From DASSKO01 sp035690425 (GTDB lineage: Bacteria > Actinomycetota > Actinomycetes > Propionibacteriales > Nocardioidaceae), in NCBI GenBank assembly GCA_035690425.1, contig DASSKO010000063.1, positions 1 to 5,622 on the forward strand: a DNA stretch of 5,622 bases. The letters run 5' to 3'. A model generated the notes under the pieces. It worked only from the letters and a program-made list of their open reading frames with translations. It was not told where the DNA came from and made no database searches. The position numbers and the translations under genes were made by a program. Within the stretch, counting starts at the first letter, position 1, and each line of letters opens with the position of its first letter. This document shows positions 5,419-5,622 of this stretch, piece by piece.

Positions 5419-5622
5419 TTACTGGTCGATGGTGGAGGTCTGGTCGGCGACGGCGGTGGCCGCACCGTCGATGTTCTGGTTGATGATGGCGTCCTGCTGC
5501 GAGACCGACACCGCCTGGCTGTCGACCGAGCCGACGTTCGCGGACACGCCGGCGTTGATCGGCGCCGCCACGTTGGCGTTGGCGGCCACCGCGCCGTCGA
5601 CCGGGGCGGCGATGTCGGCGTT
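5419..5622 (-). CDS. Ala/Asn/Val-rich repetitive protein, C-terminal fragment (start beyond the right edge)
   Basis: The minus-strand frame from 5622 to the TAA at 5421-5419 encodes the last 67 residues of a protein. The fragment opens with two 14-residue tandem units, NADIAAPVDGAVAA and NANVAAPINAGVSA, continues with NVGSVDSQAVSVSQQDAIINQ, and ends in TSTIDQ. It has no Lys, Arg, His, Cys or aromatic residues, seven Asp and 17 Ala, so it is acidic and of low complexity; the regular spacing of branched residues could suit a repetitive beta structure. The stop codon is six bases from the GTG start of the M50 peptidase, so the two are almost certainly co-transcribed. The fragment reminds me of uncharacterised proteins next to M50 peptidases in other actinomycetes, but I cannot confirm that. 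It may be a partner, scaffold or substrate of the peptidase. The clean reading frame, the repeats and the tight spacing make it a real coding region. Confidence 0.8.
   Translation of the reverse strand, partial: NADIAAPVDGAVAANANVAAPINAGVSANVGSVDSQAVSVSQQDAIINQNIDGAATAVADQTSTIDQ
5539..5622 (-). repeat. Two tandem 42-base (14-residue) coding repeats, possibly the end of a longer array
   Basis: Bases 5622-5581 and 5580-5539 encode NADIAAPVDGAVAA and NANVAAPINAGVSA, identical at 7 of 14 positions, with most other positions conservative (D/N, I/V, V/I, D/N, A/S). The following residues, NVGSVDSQAVSVSQ, share only the first Asn and general composition and may be a decayed third unit. Because the window ends at a unit boundary, more copies may lie upstream. 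Confidence 0.65.

Overview
The window is very GC-rich and its genes strongly prefer G or C in the third codon position. Together with the gene types seen, this points to a high-GC actinomycete. A Micromonospora- or Streptomyces-like organism is plausible, but the genus is a guess. There are no rRNA or tRNA genes, CRISPR arrays, insertion sequences or other recognisable mobile elements. Many long open frames lie antisense to the real genes, as expected at this GC content, and are not annotated.

Right half (bases 1530-5622, all on the minus strand, so read from right to left). First comes the C-terminal end of an alanine-, asparagine- and valine-rich repetitive protein whose start lies beyond the window (5419-5622). 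Six bases later a GTG codon starts a 794-residue membrane metallopeptidase (3028-5412). It has an N-terminal PqqD-like (RRE-type) domain, an M50/site-2-protease core with HEFGH and FDGYH motifs, an extracytoplasmic domain with two CxxC motifs, and a 98-residue Ser/Pro/Thr tail. After a 64-base gap containing an inverted repeat that includes the ribosome binding site, a 477-residue protein with a DUF4262-type N-terminus follows (1530-2963). The first two genes are almost certainly co-transcribed, and the third probably is. The most interesting hypothesis is that the repetitive protein is a partner or substrate recognised by the PqqD-like domain and handled by the membrane peptidase. This is inference from gene order and domain type, not something the sequence proves.

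Left half (bases 1-1482). A plus-strand gene for a 150-residue protein of unknown function (1030-1482) converges on the DUF4262 gene, with a possible shared terminator hairpin between them. A 208-residue cysteine-rich protein of unknown function (283-909, minus) is divergent from it across a 120-base intergenic region. Its stop codon overlaps a strong hairpin. At the extreme left, a minus-strand open frame starting at 137 runs off the window and looks like the disordered N-terminus of another protein, possibly expressed from a leaderless transcript.

No stretch longer than 150 bases lacks a gene. Function is reasonably clear only for the M50 peptidase; the other proteins are hypothetical.
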